From Rhododendron vialii (lineage: Eukaryota; Streptophyta; Magnoliopsida; Ericales; Ericaceae): 64,000 nt of DNA. Positions 63,609-64,000 of the stretch are shown one piece after another; the stretch's first letter is position 1, and every line of letters begins with the position of its first letter. The stretch is taken from positions 25,556,501-25,620,500 of the forward strand of contig NC_080569.1 in assembly GCF_030253575.1 (NCBI RefSeq). The letters run 5' to 3'. Made by a program: the position numbers and the translations under genes. The notes under the pieces are model-generated. The model saw nothing but the letters and a program-made list of their open reading frames with translations, searched no databases and was not told the origin of the DNA.

Positions 63609-64000
63609 CGATACCATTTGCAATTTCGCTCTGGTTTGTTTCGTTTCTCTCTCCTACCTCTCCTGATCGAGAAAACTGTGTTTGTGTTCCTATGGTTTTG
63701 AACTATGTAAGAGGTATTCAATCGGCTTTTGTGAATTTTTGGTGATTGAATTGACTTCTGTTTGGGGAATTAGCTCTGTAGATTCAAAGTAGATTTGAGA
63801 CTTAGCCAATTCGGTTCATAGGTGGTTTGAAAACCTTTTCTCCGTATTTTTAGAATTCTTCCCATCTGGTTTTAGTTTCTTTTTCTATTGATGATAGATT
63901 TATATTTGTAATTTGCTCGAAATCAACTTTTTACATCAATAGATCAAAAGCTAGAATGCATTATTGATGCTGAAAATTCGCTCCAAACTTGAACACTGCA
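63130..64000. other. Window edge, possible 5' end of a gene beyond the window
   Basis: The (TC)n tract at about 63573-63602 followed by T-rich sequence with GTTTGG/GATTTG words looks like the leader and first intron of a plant gene reading right. No convincing start codon and frame is visible before the edge; the plus frame across 63401-63745 crosses the microsatellite and has no recognisable domain. Confidence 0.3.

Noticed and set aside
63401..63745. 114-codon frame near the right edge
   Set aside because: Crosses a (TC)n microsatellite and matches nothing I recognise; more likely leader or intron sequence.

Overview
The window is nuclear DNA of a flowering plant, probably a eudicot: AT-rich, intron-bearing genes with GT/AG borders, F-box/FBD genes, and a dense load of plant-type transposable elements (Tat-lineage Ty3/gypsy, solo LTRs, Stowaway MITEs, a CACTA end, a Cassandra-like LTR with 5S rRNA sequence, long-TIR foldback elements). 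The species cannot be named from the sequence alone.

Layout. (1) 1-16.8 kb and 32.9-36.9 kb: a tandem family of F-box/FBD genes, all on the minus strand with the same three-exon structure. It holds a broken copy (5014-2069), an intact copy (12615-9605), a surviving 5' stub (15189-15130) and a second intact copy (36918-33258). Insertions have cut up the cluster: a 293-bp solo LTR inside the F-box of the broken copy, a 2.9-kb solo LTR (5604-8547) carrying a Stowaway MITE, a 103-bp hairpin element with an 11-bp target duplication, and a 663-bp LTR-like insertion in an intron. (2) 16795-27901: a Tat-lineage Ty3/gypsy element, minus strand, with 844-bp LTRs and a GATCA target duplication; gag-pol is broken. 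(3) 28043-32884: a long-TIR DNA transposon (Pack-MULE-like) with a nested 990-bp foldback and a captured-looking exon. (4) 38-43 kb: a foldback element, a Ty1/copia RT scrap, a CACTA terminus, a 2.0-kb solo LTR with TSD GACGG, and part of another LTR. (5) 45931-57653: a second Tat-lineage element, minus strand, with 670-bp LTRs, TSD GTTAG and an intact gag-pol of about 1948 codons. (6) 57.7-64 kb: a Cassandra-like solo LTR, a foldback, a probable 2.3-kb solo LTR with tandem repeats, and an 82-bp tandem duplication.

Main result. Both full-length gypsy elements carry a second gene on the opposite (plus) strand between the end of pol and the 3' LTR, convergent with gag-pol. The two antisense genes are collinear: a gypsy-type putative transposase-like domain with a 'RFPLHP' core, a conserved LGYxPSYxG motif, a low-complexity middle, a GLxLPxDMQK motif, then a coiled coil. 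They share two introns at equivalent places with the same phases (1, then 0). One has a clear TATA box of its own. Extra ORFs are known in Tat elements, but the shared spliced layout in two diverged elements is the strongest system-like signal here.
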